64,000 nt of DNA from Dendrobium chrysotoxum (GCA_019925795.1 CM034306.1:49656758-49720757), one strand, 5' to 3'; shown: positions 54,001 through 59,905, counted from the first letter of the stretch. Numbers and translations are program-made. The notes: generated by a model from the sequence alone, not told the origin.

Positions 54001-56433
54001 GCAAAATTAAGGTGTTGCTTCACATAGAGATGGAAAAATTGCTCTGCTAGTGTGTTTCCTATAGTTGTGATGTCATGTAGGAGGTGCTTATAGCGCTTTT
54101 TGATATATGTTTCAACAAATCAAAATTATTATATTAATTTAAGCTTTTGATGAACAAAGCAGTTGAAAAGCATTACCAAATGAGGCCTCATTACTTTAGG
54201 ATTATAAAATTTAATTTTAATGTGGGAATTTCTTGGAGCAGTTCCACAAATTCCATGGTGAAGTTGGTTAATTTTTTTTTACTATCTTCAATTTTGAGAT
54301 ATTTATGCTACCTTCTTGAACATTGTATTCCTTCCTTAATTTTAATGAGAAAGCTTTATGCAAGCAAGATCATCTATCTTTACCATCATTTATAGCAAAT
54401 TTTATGAATATATTGTTTTCTAATATTTTAAAGATAGCTTATAACATTTAGTAAATACAACCTTCGAGGATTACTTGTCTAATGATGACTTCCCTTCTTT
54501 TGCAGTTAGAATTGGCTGAGGATTGCTTGTCTAATGCAATGGATTTGAGTGGTCTATTGCTTCTTTACTCATCACTTGGAGATGCAGAAGGAATAACAAG
54601 ACTAGCTTCACTTGCTAAAAGGCGTGGAAAGAACAATGTTGCCTTCCTTTGTCTATTTATGCTAGGAAAATTGGAAGAGTGTATTCAGCTATTGGTGGAG
54701 AGGTAAAAATGCTTATGTTAAGTAGTTGACATAGTTCTTAGTTCTAACTAAATTATGTTAGTAATATTTTGTGATTTTGGAATGTAATCAACAATTCTAC
54801 GAGTGCATTCTTTTTCAGCAATCGTATTCCGGAAGCAGCTTTGATGGCACGATCATATCTTCCAAGCAAAGTCTCTGAGATTGTAGAAATTTGGAAAAAT
54901 GATCTTAATAAGGTTCCTTTTTGGTATCTTTTCAATTTTTCAATTTTTTTCCTTTTGTCATAGCTTTCTTCTGTATTGTGTTTGGACTTGGACAAATTAA
55001 TTATCTCAATTTGTTATTCTTGTTTCTCTGAAGGTCAACCCCAGAGCAGCTGAGTCCTTGGCTGATCCTGAGGATTACCCCAATCTTTTTGAAGACTGGC
55101 AGGTTGCTCTTGCAGTTGAGTCAAATCTTACACCGACAAGGTGCCTGAAACATGCCCAATTTTACTTTGTGGGGTTTATCATTATACTGTTGACATAATG
55201 GAGTAGATGACTACTTATTGTAGCCAATCTATGCATACAAACAACTGATTTTTTGACCTGTTCTTTACATGCTTTATGACTTTGGTAGCTGCCTTGAATT
55301 TTGTAGTATACTTGTTTCTTGTACATTTGGCATAGTTATGTTGGCAGGGTTTGGGTTCACTGACATACTTTGTAGTGCATGTCTGCTTCTTGTGCCTCAC
55401 TAAAAATCACTTTAACCATGGGGTGTGATAGGCCCTGCATTGGTCTGTCTCATTTTGATTGCAGCTTGATAGGTCACTTCATGTGGCATAATAAGGCAAT
55501 TACTTACCAGAAATGCTAATAGCTGACAGTTGCATTTCTTTGTGCCATTCTGTTTCTGTATCACACTTGCTGAAACATTTTTTTCTTTTTGTTTCTTGAC
55601 CTTTTGTTCATGGATGTTGGAAGGGATGTTTTATTCCAACTTTATATAAGCAATATTGAAGTAGTGTTGTATATCACTGCTATTTGATCTCTTAATTGTT
55701 ATGCCCACCTCTTTATCTCTTACTCTTGCTGGTAATCCCTACGAAATCAATGTTATTCATTGGAAGGTACGTTGTTAATATCAGTGATTCCAACTATTTT
55801 ATTCGTAGGACTTTGCTTGTTTAAATAAAATTAGCTTTATTTTTCTCGAGTGAGCATAATTAACTAAGCATCATCGTTTATAGTCTAGTCTAGCAAATTT
55901 ATTAACATATGAACTAGAGGGATCACTTGTAATCAGCATATTTAAATTTATAAATAGATTGATTGTTTGGAGTTCGAAGGATTCTTGGATTCAAATGATT
56001 TGATTATCGGATGGCTTCGCCCATTTGCACCCTATAATTTTGTGGTCACACACTTTGTGAGGTGTTAATGTATTCTGCATCATCCATTTTTCATTTCAGT
56101 ATTGATTTCTTTTTCTTTAATTGTAGGGGCATCTATCCTGCTGCTGAGGAATACTTGAGTCATTTTGAGAAGTTGAATGTCAATCTTGTGGAATCATTCA
56201 AAAATATGAAAATATATGATGATTTGCCCCTTGAAAATGGAGATTCTGGCCATGAGGTATGTCTTCTTTGTAAGTATTTTGTTTATTATTATTTTTTCTT
56301 TCCTTTCTTTTGGATTGCTGTTAATGCGTATTTCTCATTGGACCATGGCTATCTCTTTATATTTTTCTCAATGAGCTTCAAAATTGTACAGCATAATGAA
56401 TTGGAGGGACTTGAGGGCATGTGGAGATTATAA
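20286..56433 (+). CDS. COPB2: Coatomer subunit beta-prime (beta'-COP), 23-24 coding exons
   Basis: Encodes the beta' subunit of COPI coatomer, which with alpha- and epsilon-COP forms the cage of vesicles moving from Golgi to ER and within the Golgi; its WD40 domain binds dilysine cargo tails. I followed 23 exons (listed separately) that splice in frame to 859 codons. Residues about 1-300 form a seven-bladed WD40 propeller with repeated L/V/I-W-D/N/H endings. Residues about 320-600 form the second propeller (coatomer WD-associated region). Residues about 600-830 form the alpha-solenoid. The order and spacing match the plant beta'-COP proteins as I remember them (about 900-920 aa). The acidic C-terminal tail is not clearly found; a 13-codon exon ending at 56433 is a weak candidate. 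Intron 4 is GC-AG. Introns 8, 11 and 17 are enlarged by transposons. Exons carry no stops or frameshifts, so the gene appears functional. Confidence 0.95.
20562..20582 (+). CDS. COPB2: beta'-COP coding exon 2 (21-nt micro-exon)
   Basis: Seven codons, P-L-R-L-E-I-K, between a TTGCAG acceptor and a GTACGC donor, phase 0 on both sides. It was found by matching the conserved N-terminus; ordinary gene finders may miss it. Confidence 0.88.
20686..20747 (+). CDS. COPB2: beta'-COP coding exon 3
   Basis: Encodes R-K-F-A-Q-R-S-E-R-V-K-S-V-D-L-H-P-T-E-P plus two bases of Trp, the start of WD repeat 1. Acceptor ATCAG, donor GTAAGC. Confidence 0.95.
20858..20912 (+). CDS. COPB2: beta'-COP coding exon 4 (GC donor)
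   Basis: Encodes the rest of WD repeat 1, ending V-C-I-W-D-Y-Q-S-Q. The boundary is CAG/GCAAGT, a GC donor matching the strong consensus for GC-AG introns; using the nearby GTATTT instead would break the frame. Confidence 0.93.
21640..22215. repeat. Intron 4 segment with inverted LINE-tail-like pieces
   Basis: AGCCTTATCCCAACTATTGG at 21845 and the inverse-type block ATAGTTGGGGTAAGGC at 22185 resemble LINE 3'-tail sequence (a different family from the RTE copies elsewhere). They sit about 330 bases apart in opposite orientation. No coding sequence is evident between them. The rest of intron 4 (20913-23546) shows nothing. Confidence 0.35.
23547..23583 (+). CDS. COPB2: beta'-COP coding exon 5
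   Basis: Encodes T-M-A-K-S-F-E-V-T-E-L-P, a highly conserved beta'-COP run, ending in phase 1 at a GTATGA donor. Confidence 0.95.
23669..23994 (+). CDS. COPB2: beta'-COP coding exon 6
   Basis: The longest exon, 109 codons with the split Val, covering WD repeats 2 to 4 and containing A-G-A-D-D-M-F-I-R-V, K-L-W-D-W-E-K-G-W and the end of D-R-T-I-K. The donor GTGCTC follows AAG. Confidence 0.97.
24096..24227 (+). CDS. COPB2: beta'-COP coding exon 7
   Basis: Forty-four codons starting I-W-N-L-G-S-P-D and ending S-D-D-Q-T-A-K; WD repeat 4/5. Phase 0 at both ends. Confidence 0.97.
24309..24457 (+). CDS. COPB2: beta'-COP coding exon 8
   Basis: Starts V-W-D-Y-Q-T-K-S and ends I-W-H-A-T-T-Y plus two bases of Arg; WD repeats 5 and 6. 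It is followed by an 18.75-kb intron. Confidence 0.97.
24458..24874. other. Intron 8, left host part
   Basis: Intron sequence of the beta'-COP gene before the first transposon; nothing else is seen in it. Confidence 0.7.
24875..25356 (-). repeat. 3' LTR of the gag-only element
   Basis: 482 bp; differs from the right-hand LTR by a 9-bp ACCGGTTGG-type insertion near 25325 and scattered substitutions. On the minus strand it begins TGTTAG, which also supplies the stop codon of gag. Confidence 0.92.
25351..26709 (-). CDS. Ty3/gypsy Gag protein, intact
   Basis: An intact 452-codon frame for the capsid/nucleocapsid protein that packages element RNA. Order of parts: coiled-coil-like N-terminus rich in Glu and Lys (about 1-65); charged Arg/Asp/Gly repeats with D-R-R-G-A-D-F-E-R-R (about 110-150); retrotransposon gag core with W-I-Y-K-V-E-R-Y-F and W-R-E-F-K-D-C-L-V-E-R-F (about 200-330); and a zinc knuckle C-F-R-C-D-E-R-Y-T-P-G-H-R-C near 403-416. 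After the knuckle the frame jumps quickly to sequence that in another frame looks like the end of pol (25351-25490), as if pol had been deleted. The stop TAG lies in the first six bases of the 3' LTR. It is related to the broken gag at 36.8-38.9 kb. Confidence 0.92.
   Translation of the reverse strand: MGRNMAGKKVEVLEGEIAQLKSELEEKWSDFQNQISSNNKRMEEKFVVMEEMLKKLLEAKIKPVTSEAKETIGGHGRDGNPNTFRGRENPEVDILEGEDGMPPLQPLSREERSSDYARRGAEFERRGDDFDRRGADFERRRGDFDEGFGYDRRREDRDNWGAPPLQGMGGYRGFRGNWCDPRVRKLKMPIFEGEDAHGWIYKVERYFAVNGLTEEERLTAAGLCLEGKALSWYQWRDMRRPIWSWREFKDCLVERFRTGRGGDFYEKFFALTQEGSVTEYRERFEYLASRLDRLPETVLEGNFMKGLTPEIRAAVRVMRPRDLGEAMELAQLVEDQRHLEKGVEGSNSKGTYRMATTFLTPKEPTPGTFRETPKEKTAGGRPGDNFKKLTETELQEKRAKGICFRCDERYTPGHRCKDRTLQVLVVCDEEGWEDGVVFPPYGQGGSLGGEYC
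26806..27278 (-). repeat. 5' LTR of the gag-only element
   Basis: 473 bp, next to the primer-binding site at about 26792-26803. It ends TAACA followed by the GATAG duplication. Confidence 0.92.
27284..29139. other. Intron 8, host or old repeat sequence
   Basis: AT-rich to about 28250, then pyrimidine-rich. No coding sequence recognised. Contains one copy of a dispersed repeat (28280-28590). Confidence 0.5.
28280..28590 (+). repeat. Dispersed repeat, copy 1
   Basis: A pyrimidine-rich block with TGTGTACCCCTTTTCCCCAA near 28528, matching a second copy at 42600-42860 in the same orientation and in the same intron. Confidence 0.6.
29145..30451 (+). repeat. 5' LTR of the minimal element
   Basis: Begins TGATGCGGACATCC and ends CAGATTA, where the other LTR has CACATCA. 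Open frames within it (for example near 29410) are repeated in the second LTR and have no recognisable domain. Confidence 0.9.
30452..30522 (+). other. 71-bp interior: primer-binding site, hairpin, polypurine run
   Basis: Primer-binding site at 30455-30466, hairpin arms at 30474-30482 and 30510-30518, polypurine GGGAGAA at 30516-30522. The hairpin could serve as a packaging or dimerisation signal, but that is inference. Confidence 0.85.
30523..31830 (+). repeat. 3' LTR of the minimal element
   Basis: 1308 bp; differs from the 5' LTR by scattered substitutions only and ends CATCA before the CAACC duplication. Confidence 0.9.
31969..33109. mobile_element. Fold-back Mutator-like element
   Basis: The 1141-bp element is flanked by an exact 9-bp duplication ACTTTCCTA (31960-31968 and 33110-33118), the Mutator-superfamily size. 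The ends form long inverted repeats: GGAGTTATTTTAAG at the left and its complement at the right. They continue through TTGACAAAATTAGTAGAAG and an ATTTGGCGCATTC block. Next come complementary GA-rich (32139-32305) and CT-rich (32815-32950) tracts. The loop (32306-32815) is AT-rich and built from about three diverged units of roughly 130-145 bp. No transposase. Confidence 0.9.
33119..34860. other. Intron 8, unassigned sequence
   Basis: No clear gene. A 76-codon frame at 33644-33874 has no recognisable domain. Possibly retroelement-derived. Confidence 0.4.
34870..35498 (+). pseudogene. Decayed gypsy gag remnant
   Basis: Broken plus-strand frames resemble a gypsy gag core: F-N-G-T-I-D-W-S near 35080, an E-Q-E-M segment, then G-I-S-W-T-E-M-K-E-F-Y-K-R near 35236. 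Many stops. It is interrupted by the LTR element at 35504, and its part from 35099 is repeated after that element at 39636-39797. Confidence 0.5.
35504..36046 (-). repeat. 3' LTR of the second gag element
   Basis: Starts TGATAGGAAGTGG and ends CCATATCA; matches 39089-39634 with scattered differences. Confidence 0.85.
36052..36087. repeat. C25-A11 homopolymer at the polypurine tract
   Basis: Twenty-five C then eleven A on the plus strand. On the coding (minus) strand this is a T11-G25 run exactly where the element's polypurine tract belongs, next to the 3' LTR. Length may be uncertain for technical reasons. Confidence 0.9.
36143..36703 (-). pseudogene. Gypsy aspartic protease remnant
   Basis: Two frames, 36350-36703 and 36143-36340, join into a retropepsin-like segment with S-G-A-T-H-N-F-I-S and later L-E-L-G-S-N-D-V-I-L. 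The residue before S-G is Asn where the catalytic Asp is expected, and a stop splits the domain after R-M-K, so it is non-functional. No RT follows: the frame runs out at the polypurine tract. Confidence 0.75.
36767..38940 (-). pseudogene. Broken gag of the second element, split by hAT
   Basis: The C-terminal part at 36767-37560 includes a zinc-knuckle-like C-F-R-S-D-E-R-Y-T-P-E-H-R-C, where the second Cys is Ser, plus frameshifts. The N-terminal part (38568-38940) reads M-V-A-K-K-M-E-V-L-E-D-E-M, like the start of the intact gag at 26709. The two are separated by the hAT insertion at 37624-38567. Confidence 0.75.
37624..38567. mobile_element. hAT-type element nested in gag
   Basis: The termini are TAGGGGGTGTAAATGAGTCG and its near-complement at 38547-38567. 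The subterminal regions are dense in GAGTCGAGTCGAG / CTCGACTC. The putative 8-bp flanks (CCTCCTCC and CGTCTTCC) match at 6 of 8. No transposase is seen. It is the same general type as the element at 17137 but with different subterminal repeats. Confidence 0.8.
39089..39634 (-). repeat. 5' LTR of the second gag element
   Basis: 546 bp, starts TAATAGGAAGTGG (mutated from TGATAGG) beside the primer-binding site. Confidence 0.85.
39636..39797 (+). repeat. Repeat of 35099-35262 (gypsy gag remnant)
   Basis: Starts TAGATTTAGATAACTT and follows the left-hand copy closely to TGAAATGAAAGAATTTT, then diverges. See the finding on the duplicated flank. Confidence 0.8.
39798..40242. other. Intron 8, unassigned AT-rich sequence
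   Basis: No feature seen. Confidence 0.5.
40243..42090 (-). mobile_element. Probable gypsy solo LTR, minus orientation
   Basis: Read on the minus strand it begins TGTCGGGACATTTTAGG and ends GGGAGTTACA, fitting a TG...CA LTR. Its interior (40500-41850) is related to segments A-E of the 5.3-13.4 kb cluster, for example ACCCGTCGACCCACTATC near 41151. No internal coding region is attached, so a solo LTR is likely. I could not find a matching target duplication, so the ends are less certain. Confidence 0.6.
42091..43207. other. Intron 8, right part
   Basis: Host intron or old repeat. Contains repeat copy 2 at 42600-42860. The 116-codon frame at 42509 overlaps that repeat and is not supported. 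Confidence 0.5.
42600..42860 (+). repeat. Dispersed repeat, copy 2
   Basis: Matches 28280-28590, best around TGTGTACCCCTTTTCCCCAA (near 42795). Confidence 0.6.
43208..43276 (+). CDS. COPB2: beta'-COP coding exon 9
   Basis: Completes Arg, then L-E-N-T-L-N-Y-G-L-E-R-V-W-A-I-G-Y; the end of the first propeller. Phase 2 at both ends, which agrees with exon 8 across the very large intron. Confidence 0.97.
43540..43690 (+). CDS. COPB2: beta'-COP coding exon 10
   Basis: Encodes V-V-I-G-Y-D-E-G-S-I-M to D-V-E; blade linker into the second propeller. Acceptor TTGCAG, donor GTAAGT. Confidence 0.97.
43788..43853 (+). CDS. COPB2: beta'-COP coding exon 11
   Basis: Twenty-two codons, V-T-D-G-E-R-L-P-L to D-L-Y-P-Q, phase 0 at both ends. 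Confidence 0.96.
44350..44496 (+). repeat. Intron 11 duplicated block, copy X (left part)
   Basis: Resembles 46591-46710 (X'): GAATGAGGATGCTTCAGTTA against GACTGAGGATATTTCAGTTA, then ATCTTTCTGTT against ATCTTCCTGTT. The rest of X resumes after the inserted LTR at about 46489-46590. Confidence 0.65.
44489..44702 (+). repeat. 107-bp tandem duplication across the LTR edge
   Basis: Two copies starting TTTGATGCACATGTGTCACG at 44489 and 44596. The unit contains 13 bases of host intron plus the first part of the LTR. Confidence 0.85.
44502..46483 (+). mobile_element. Probable solo LTR in intron 11
   Basis: Begins TGTCACGACC and ends GGTTATTACA, the TG...CA termini of many plant gypsy LTRs. The flanks are ACATG (44497-44501) and ATATG (46484-46488), differing by one C/T change. 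Comparison with the uninterrupted copy X' shows the surrounding sequence continuing across it, confirming insertion. No coding sequence. The first 107 bases plus flank are tandemly duplicated. Confidence 0.75.
46591..46800 (+). repeat. Intron 11 duplicated block, copy X'
   Basis: Uninterrupted counterpart of block X. TGATTGGATATTATGC near 46720 matches TGATTGGATATGCTTC near 46509. Confidence 0.65.
46845..47005 (+). pseudogene. Decayed duplicate of beta'-COP exon 12 with its acceptor region
   Basis: From 46845 the sequence parallels 47048-47210: the ACTCTTCATTTCA intron block, TAGCTTCCTTT, then CCAAATGGAAGATTTG and on through TATTATTTATACCGCTTTGG. The translated part matches exon 12 for about 32 codons but has two in-frame stops (TGA at the Gly after Cys, and TAA near 47002) and a damaged acceptor (TTTATA instead of TTTAG). 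It cannot be used as an alternative coding exon. Confidence 0.88.
47109..47297 (+). CDS. COPB2: beta'-COP coding exon 12
   Basis: Sixty-three codons, N-L-K-H-N-P-N-G-R-F to F-G-K-N-F-Q, phase 0. A decayed duplicate of its first half lies upstream at 46898-47005. Confidence 0.97.
48053..48193 (+). CDS. COPB2: beta'-COP coding exon 13
   Basis: Forty-seven codons, E-K-K-S-I-R-P-T-F-S to I-D-V-N-V-K, including F-I-C-F-Y-D-W-A-E-C-R. Confidence 0.97.
48283..48357 (+). CDS. COPB2: beta'-COP coding exon 14
   Basis: Twenty-five codons, N-L-Y-W-A-D-S-G-D to I-L-K-Y-N, phase 0. Confidence 0.96.
48546..48722 (+). CDS. COPB2: beta'-COP coding exon 15
   Basis: Fifty-nine codons containing the conserved R-V-R-T-G-I-W-V-G-D-C-F-I-Y and N-Y-C-V-G-G-E runs. 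Confidence 0.97.
48814..48905 (+). CDS. COPB2: beta'-COP coding exon 16
   Basis: Encodes V-T-T-M-F-H-L-D-R-P-M-Y-L-L-G-Y and on to K-E-F plus two bases; end of the second propeller. Confidence 0.96.
49002..49118 (+). CDS. COPB2: beta'-COP coding exon 17
   Basis: Encodes I-I-G-Y-S-L-L-L-S-L-I-E-Y-K-T-L-V-M-R-G and onward, the start of the alpha-solenoid. A 4.4-kb intron with an RTE LINE follows. Confidence 0.97.
49766..53420 (-). mobile_element. RTE-type LINE, near full length, decayed and split
   Basis: Minus-strand copy with its (CAA)n tail at 49766-49784. The RT part runs about 49990-51110 (F-I-A-D-D box near 50560). After a Harbinger-type insertion (51143-52060) it continues through the RT N-terminus and linker (52064-52600) into an endonuclease-like region to about 53420. 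Many frameshifts and stops. It accounts for most of intron 17 and lies antisense to the gene. The 5' end is approximate. Confidence 0.8.
51143..52060. mobile_element. PIF/Harbinger-type non-autonomous element nested in the RTE
   Basis: Termini GGGGCTGTTTGGTT and AACCAAACAACCCC, flanked by the 3-bp duplication TAA (51140-51142 and 52061-52063). Both are characteristic of PIF/Harbinger (Tourist-like) elements. 918 bp, no transposase. RTE coding sequence continues across the site, confirming that this insertion came later. Confidence 0.9.
53542..53656 (+). CDS. COPB2: beta'-COP coding exon 18
   Basis: Thirty-eight codons, V-A-H-F-L-E-S-R-G-M to L-D-I-A-R; alpha-solenoid. Acceptor ATCTAG agrees in phase with exon 17. 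Confidence 0.97.
53748..53819 (+). CDS. COPB2: beta'-COP coding exon 19
   Basis: Twenty-four codons, A-I-A-I-E-A-Q-S-E-S-K-W to M-S-S-G-K, phase 0. Confidence 0.96.
54506..54702 (+). CDS. COPB2: beta'-COP coding exon 20
   Basis: Encodes L-E-L-A-E-D-C-L-S-N and the conserved M-D-L-S-G-L-L-L-L-Y-S-S-L-G-D run; solenoid. Confidence 0.97.
54819..54912 (+). CDS. COPB2: beta'-COP coding exon 21
   Basis: Encodes N-R-I-P-E-A-A-L-M-A-R-S-Y-L-P-S-K-V-S-E and on to L-N-K. Confidence 0.97.
55034..55140 (+). CDS. COPB2: beta'-COP coding exon 22
   Basis: Encodes V-N-P-R-A-A-E-S-L-A-D-P-E-D-Y-P and L-F-E-D-W-Q-V-A-L; end of the solenoid. Donor GTGCCT is weak but frame and homology fix it. Confidence 0.95.
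56127..56256 (+). CDS. COPB2: beta'-COP coding exon 23
   Basis: Encodes the less conserved region G-I-Y-P-A-A-E-E-Y to L-E-N-G-D-S-G-H-E, leading into what is normally an acidic tail. Confidence 0.92.
56392..56433 (+). CDS. COPB2: Candidate beta'-COP last exon (weak)
   Basis: After a TACAG acceptor, 13 codons and TAA continue the frame of exon 23. The peptide H-N-E-L-E-G-L-E-G-M is only mildly acidic and the DNA is echoed at 56440-56520, so it may be intronic repeat sequence read by chance. The true tail exon may lie beyond the transposons or outside the window. Confidence 0.25.
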   Translation, partial: HNELEGLEGMWRL

Positions 56434-56544
56434 TAGATATAATGCGTTGGAGGGACTTGTGGGCATACATATAGTATATATATAAAGAGTATGGATAAGA
56501 GGGCGTGTGGAGATTGTAGACATAGAGACTTGATGTTGGCATAA
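56434..56544. other. Short degenerate repeat after the last candidate exon
   Basis: Echoes of GGAGGGACTTG and GTGTGGAGATT from 56400-56430 recur here. No polyadenylation signal can be assigned. Confidence 0.4.
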
Positions 56545-56554
56545 TTTTGCCACC

Positions 56555-57186
56555 GAGAAAAGAACCAAAATGGTCCCTCAACTCTTTGTGAGGGACTAAA
56601 ATAGCCTCAAACTCTTTTGAGGGATCAATTCCCCCCAACTCCTTAAAAATGGGTCTTTTTGATCCTAACATTAAATTTTGGGGTTAATGGTGTTAAATCA
56701 AGGGGTATTTTGGTCATTTTATAATTAAAATTTTTATTTAAAATAATTTTCAAGTAATATTATTTAAAAAAATTATTAACATTTCTTTAATAAAAAAATT
56801 ATTAATAATTCTAGATATAATGATCATAAATTAAAACTAGAATTATTAATAATTTTTTTAAATTAAAACTATAAGTATTAATAAATTTTTTTATTAAAGA
56901 AAAATTTAATAAAATTTTTTTAAAAAAATTATTATTACTTGAAAATTATATTTAATAAATAATTAAATTAAAAAACTACTAAAATACCCTTTGATTTAAC
57001 ACCTTGAACTCCAAAATTTGTTGTTAGAATAAAAAAGCCCCTTTTTAAGGAGTTGAGGGACCAAAATGATCTCCAACTCTTTTGAAGGACCAATTGGAGT
57101 TGAGGGACCAAATTGGTCCCTCAAAAGAGTTGGGGACCAAAATGGTCCCTTACAAAAAGTTGAGGGACCATTTTGGTCCATTTCTC
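56555..57186. mobile_element. Mutator-like non-autonomous element
   Basis: Long terminal inverted repeats start GAGAAAAGAACCAAAATGG and include the ATGGTCCCTCAACT motif several times at both ends in opposite orientation. Probable 10-bp target duplication TTTTGCCACC (56545-56554) and TTTTGCTATC (57187-57196), with two C/T differences. AT-rich centre, no transposase. 632 bp. Confidence 0.82.
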
Positions 57187-57343
57187 TTTTGCTATCCAAG
57201 TGGGTGAACTTAGTTGTTTGAAGTTAAATATGAAATGTCACAGTGTTTGCTAAACTTGTTGAAGATTGTTGGGTTGGGACCTACTCCACCTCCTTGCATT
57301 CGCTCAATCCAAATTTTTGCCCTAGGTAGAGTAATTGTGGGCC

Positions 57344-57756
57344 ATTAAAAGAGAAGCATAATATTAAGTTAAGTGTTGCAAAGATGAGGATGCTCAGGTG
57401 GATGAGTGGCTTTACTCTTAGAGATAGGATACAAAAGGAGCATATATGTGAAAAGGTTTGAGTAGCTCCATTGGAAGATAAGATTAGAGAGAGTCGTCTT
57501 AGATGATTTGGTCACATAAAACGCGCCCTTCCAATAACCCAGTTAGGAAAGTAGATGTATTAGATTTGACTTATGTTAAGAAATGTAGAGGTAGACCTAA
57601 AAAGACTTGGTTAGAAAATATTAGAATGACTTTTCTTTATTAGATTTAAATGAGAATTTAACTTTTAACATGACACAATGGAGAAAAAAGATTCATGTAG
57701 CCGACCCCACATAGTGGGATAAAGGCTTGATGTTGCTGTTATTGTTGTTGTTATTG
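57344..57756 (+). mobile_element. RTE-type LINE, 413-bp 5'-truncated copy
   Basis: Plus-strand insertion flanked by a perfect 17-bp duplication TAGAGTAATTGTGGGCC (57327-57343 and 57757-57773). It encodes only the last part of the RTE protein (M-R-M-L-R-W-M-S-G-F-T-L-R-D near 57382), then the 3' tail ending (TTG)n. Confidence 0.95.
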
Positions 57757-57773
57757 TAGAGTAATTGTGGGCC

Positions 57774-58150
57774 CCACTATGCAACCAATTGTAGTATGTT
57801 TATTGAGCAAAGAGATTGAGGAGTTTAGTCATTAGATTTTCTCCCTTTTAACCGTTAGATTGTAATCTATGTGCTTCTCTCCCTTTGCCTACCTTTTTTG
57901 TACTTTTTGTTTATTTTGTATAATTTGTATTTACCTTTTTTTATTTATAATTTTTTTGGAGGAATATATAAATACCTTCAATATGTCTATAAAAATAAGT
58001 AATAAAATTTAAAGTAGTTTTTCATATTCTTCTTTTCTACTCAGTTTTATAGCGTGGATAAGGTTTCTTCTTTTAACCTATGTTCTCTTTTTCTTCTTTT
58101 TGGTCGAGATTTTTTCTTGTTTTTATTATGTTAGATTTTTTTGACTTCTC
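57774..58150. other. Non-coding, possible copia LTR end or leader
   Basis: AT- and pyrimidine-rich sequence leading into the decayed copia gag; no clear LTR end can be fixed. Confidence 0.35.
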
Positions 58151-58159
58151 TTTCAAGGA

Positions 58160-59905
58160 TCATAAATGTAAAAAATCAGACTAAAAAAAAACTCCAGGGT
58201 TACGTGCTTCATATCGTATGAATGGCATAAATTATCTTGAATGGTCCTAAATTGTGAAGAACTTTATGAAGGGAAAGAGAAAGATCTTTCACATTGTGGA
58301 TCTTCCTCTAGAGTTTGAAGGACTTAAAGTTTGTATTTTATGATGAAGTTGATTCCATGATTATAACATAGTTGTAGAATAACATGTTGTTTGAAATTAG
58401 TAGGCTATATATGTTTTTATCGACAAAAGAAGTTTGGGATGTCGTCAAATAAATATGCTTAAAAGTAAGGGATGTTTTCCTCATCTACGAGATTCAAAAT
58501 TAAGATCTCAATAACCAAGCAAGATAACATTCATGTTATTGAATGGTTTAATGCAATGAAGGTTTATTAACTTAATCTAGATTGTTATTAAAATCTTAAG
58601 ATGATGTGCTATGATGATGCAGTAATTCTCAAGCAATTTGGAGAAGTAAAATGGTGGTTAATTCCTTGACGGACTCAATGATGACTTTGACCAAGTTCTT
58701 GTCTAACTCTTAAGCAGAGAAAACCAACTCTCTCTTTCTTTCTCTCACGTATATTATTAGTCAAAGAAGGAAGAATGATTGTAATGCTTAACATTCTAGT
58801 CTTCAAAACATCTGCTATAACTACCATCGAATCTCAATGTAAGTGACTTGCTGCCACATACTCTTGTCATAAAGAAGGATAAACGCTAATTCCAAAGATA
58901 ATCTATGGTGTAACTACTGCAAGAAGGAATGACATATCAAAGAAAAATGTTAACTCCACGGCAAGCCTAAAGGCTATGGTAGAAACAAATAAGGGAACCA
59001 AAAAGGGAAAGCCTATTTTGTTGAATCAAAAGGCTCAACTTTGAAGAAGTTGATAAACTAAGAAGCTTCCTTAACTGACTCAAGAAATCATCCAGATTAT
59101 GCACTGTAGCTCAAAGTGATATGACGCCTAAATCCTTTTTTAGTATCTTAAATAATTCCCCCTAAAATTGGATCTTTGATTTAGGAGTCATTGACCACTT
59201 GGCAAAACTTGTCCTAATAATAGGAATAAAAATGGTTAATAGTTCCCCAACAACTATTGTAGGTCAAGGAAACATTTTAATTTTCCTTACATTACCCATT
59301 GGTAATGCATTACATTTTAGTTATCTTGCTGTAAATTTATATCGATTCATAAAATTGTTAAATACCACAACTGCAAGGTAATCTTTTTTTGTTAATCATT
59401 GCATATTTCAAGGCCTCACTACCAAAAAGATGATTGGCAAGCTAGATAGAAAGATGGGCTATATCTTTTTGAAAAGAAAAATCATTTGTCATAATGTTCA
59501 TTTATTTTCACCCACAATAAAATTATTTGGAAGCATCATTATATGCTTGGACATCATTCCTTTAAAACTCTATCATGTATGATTACTTCCGTTTTTATGA
59601 ATACAAACATTGAAATTTTTATTATGAGACTTGTGAAATTATAAAATCTCATTGTGTTATTTTTCTTGAATGTGATTCTAGATCCTCCACTCCTTTTATA
59701 TTAGTTCATTTTGATATTTGGGACCCTCCAAAACCCCTAAAATCTTTGGAGCCACTGGATTTATCACTTTCATTGATGATTTCACTCGAATGATATGGAT
59801 ATATCTCATAAAACAAAAATCTAATGTCAGCATTACCCTCCCCATTTCCACTGCCATGATAAAAAATCAATTCAATACCAACATCAAAATATTTTGAACA
59901 TATAA
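58160..59905 (+). pseudogene. Decayed Ty1/copia polyprotein, gag to integrase
   Basis: Plus-strand fragments follow copia order. A gag start Y-R-M-N-G-I-N-Y-L-E-W-S lies near 58212. A CCHC knuckle near 58907 has one expected residue lost to a stop. A protease-like G-V-I-D-H-L region (usually D-S-G-A-x-D-H) lies near 59180, a pre-integrase H-H-S-F-K-T-L near 59545, and an integrase D-D-F-T-R-M-I-W-I-Y-L near 59775. Many stops and frameshifts. It ends where the L1 LINE is inserted. Confidence 0.7.

Noticed and set aside
56392..56520. Possible short coding repeats around GGAGGGACTTG
   Set aside because: Echoes are short and imperfect and break frame; only the first is kept as a weak candidate exon.
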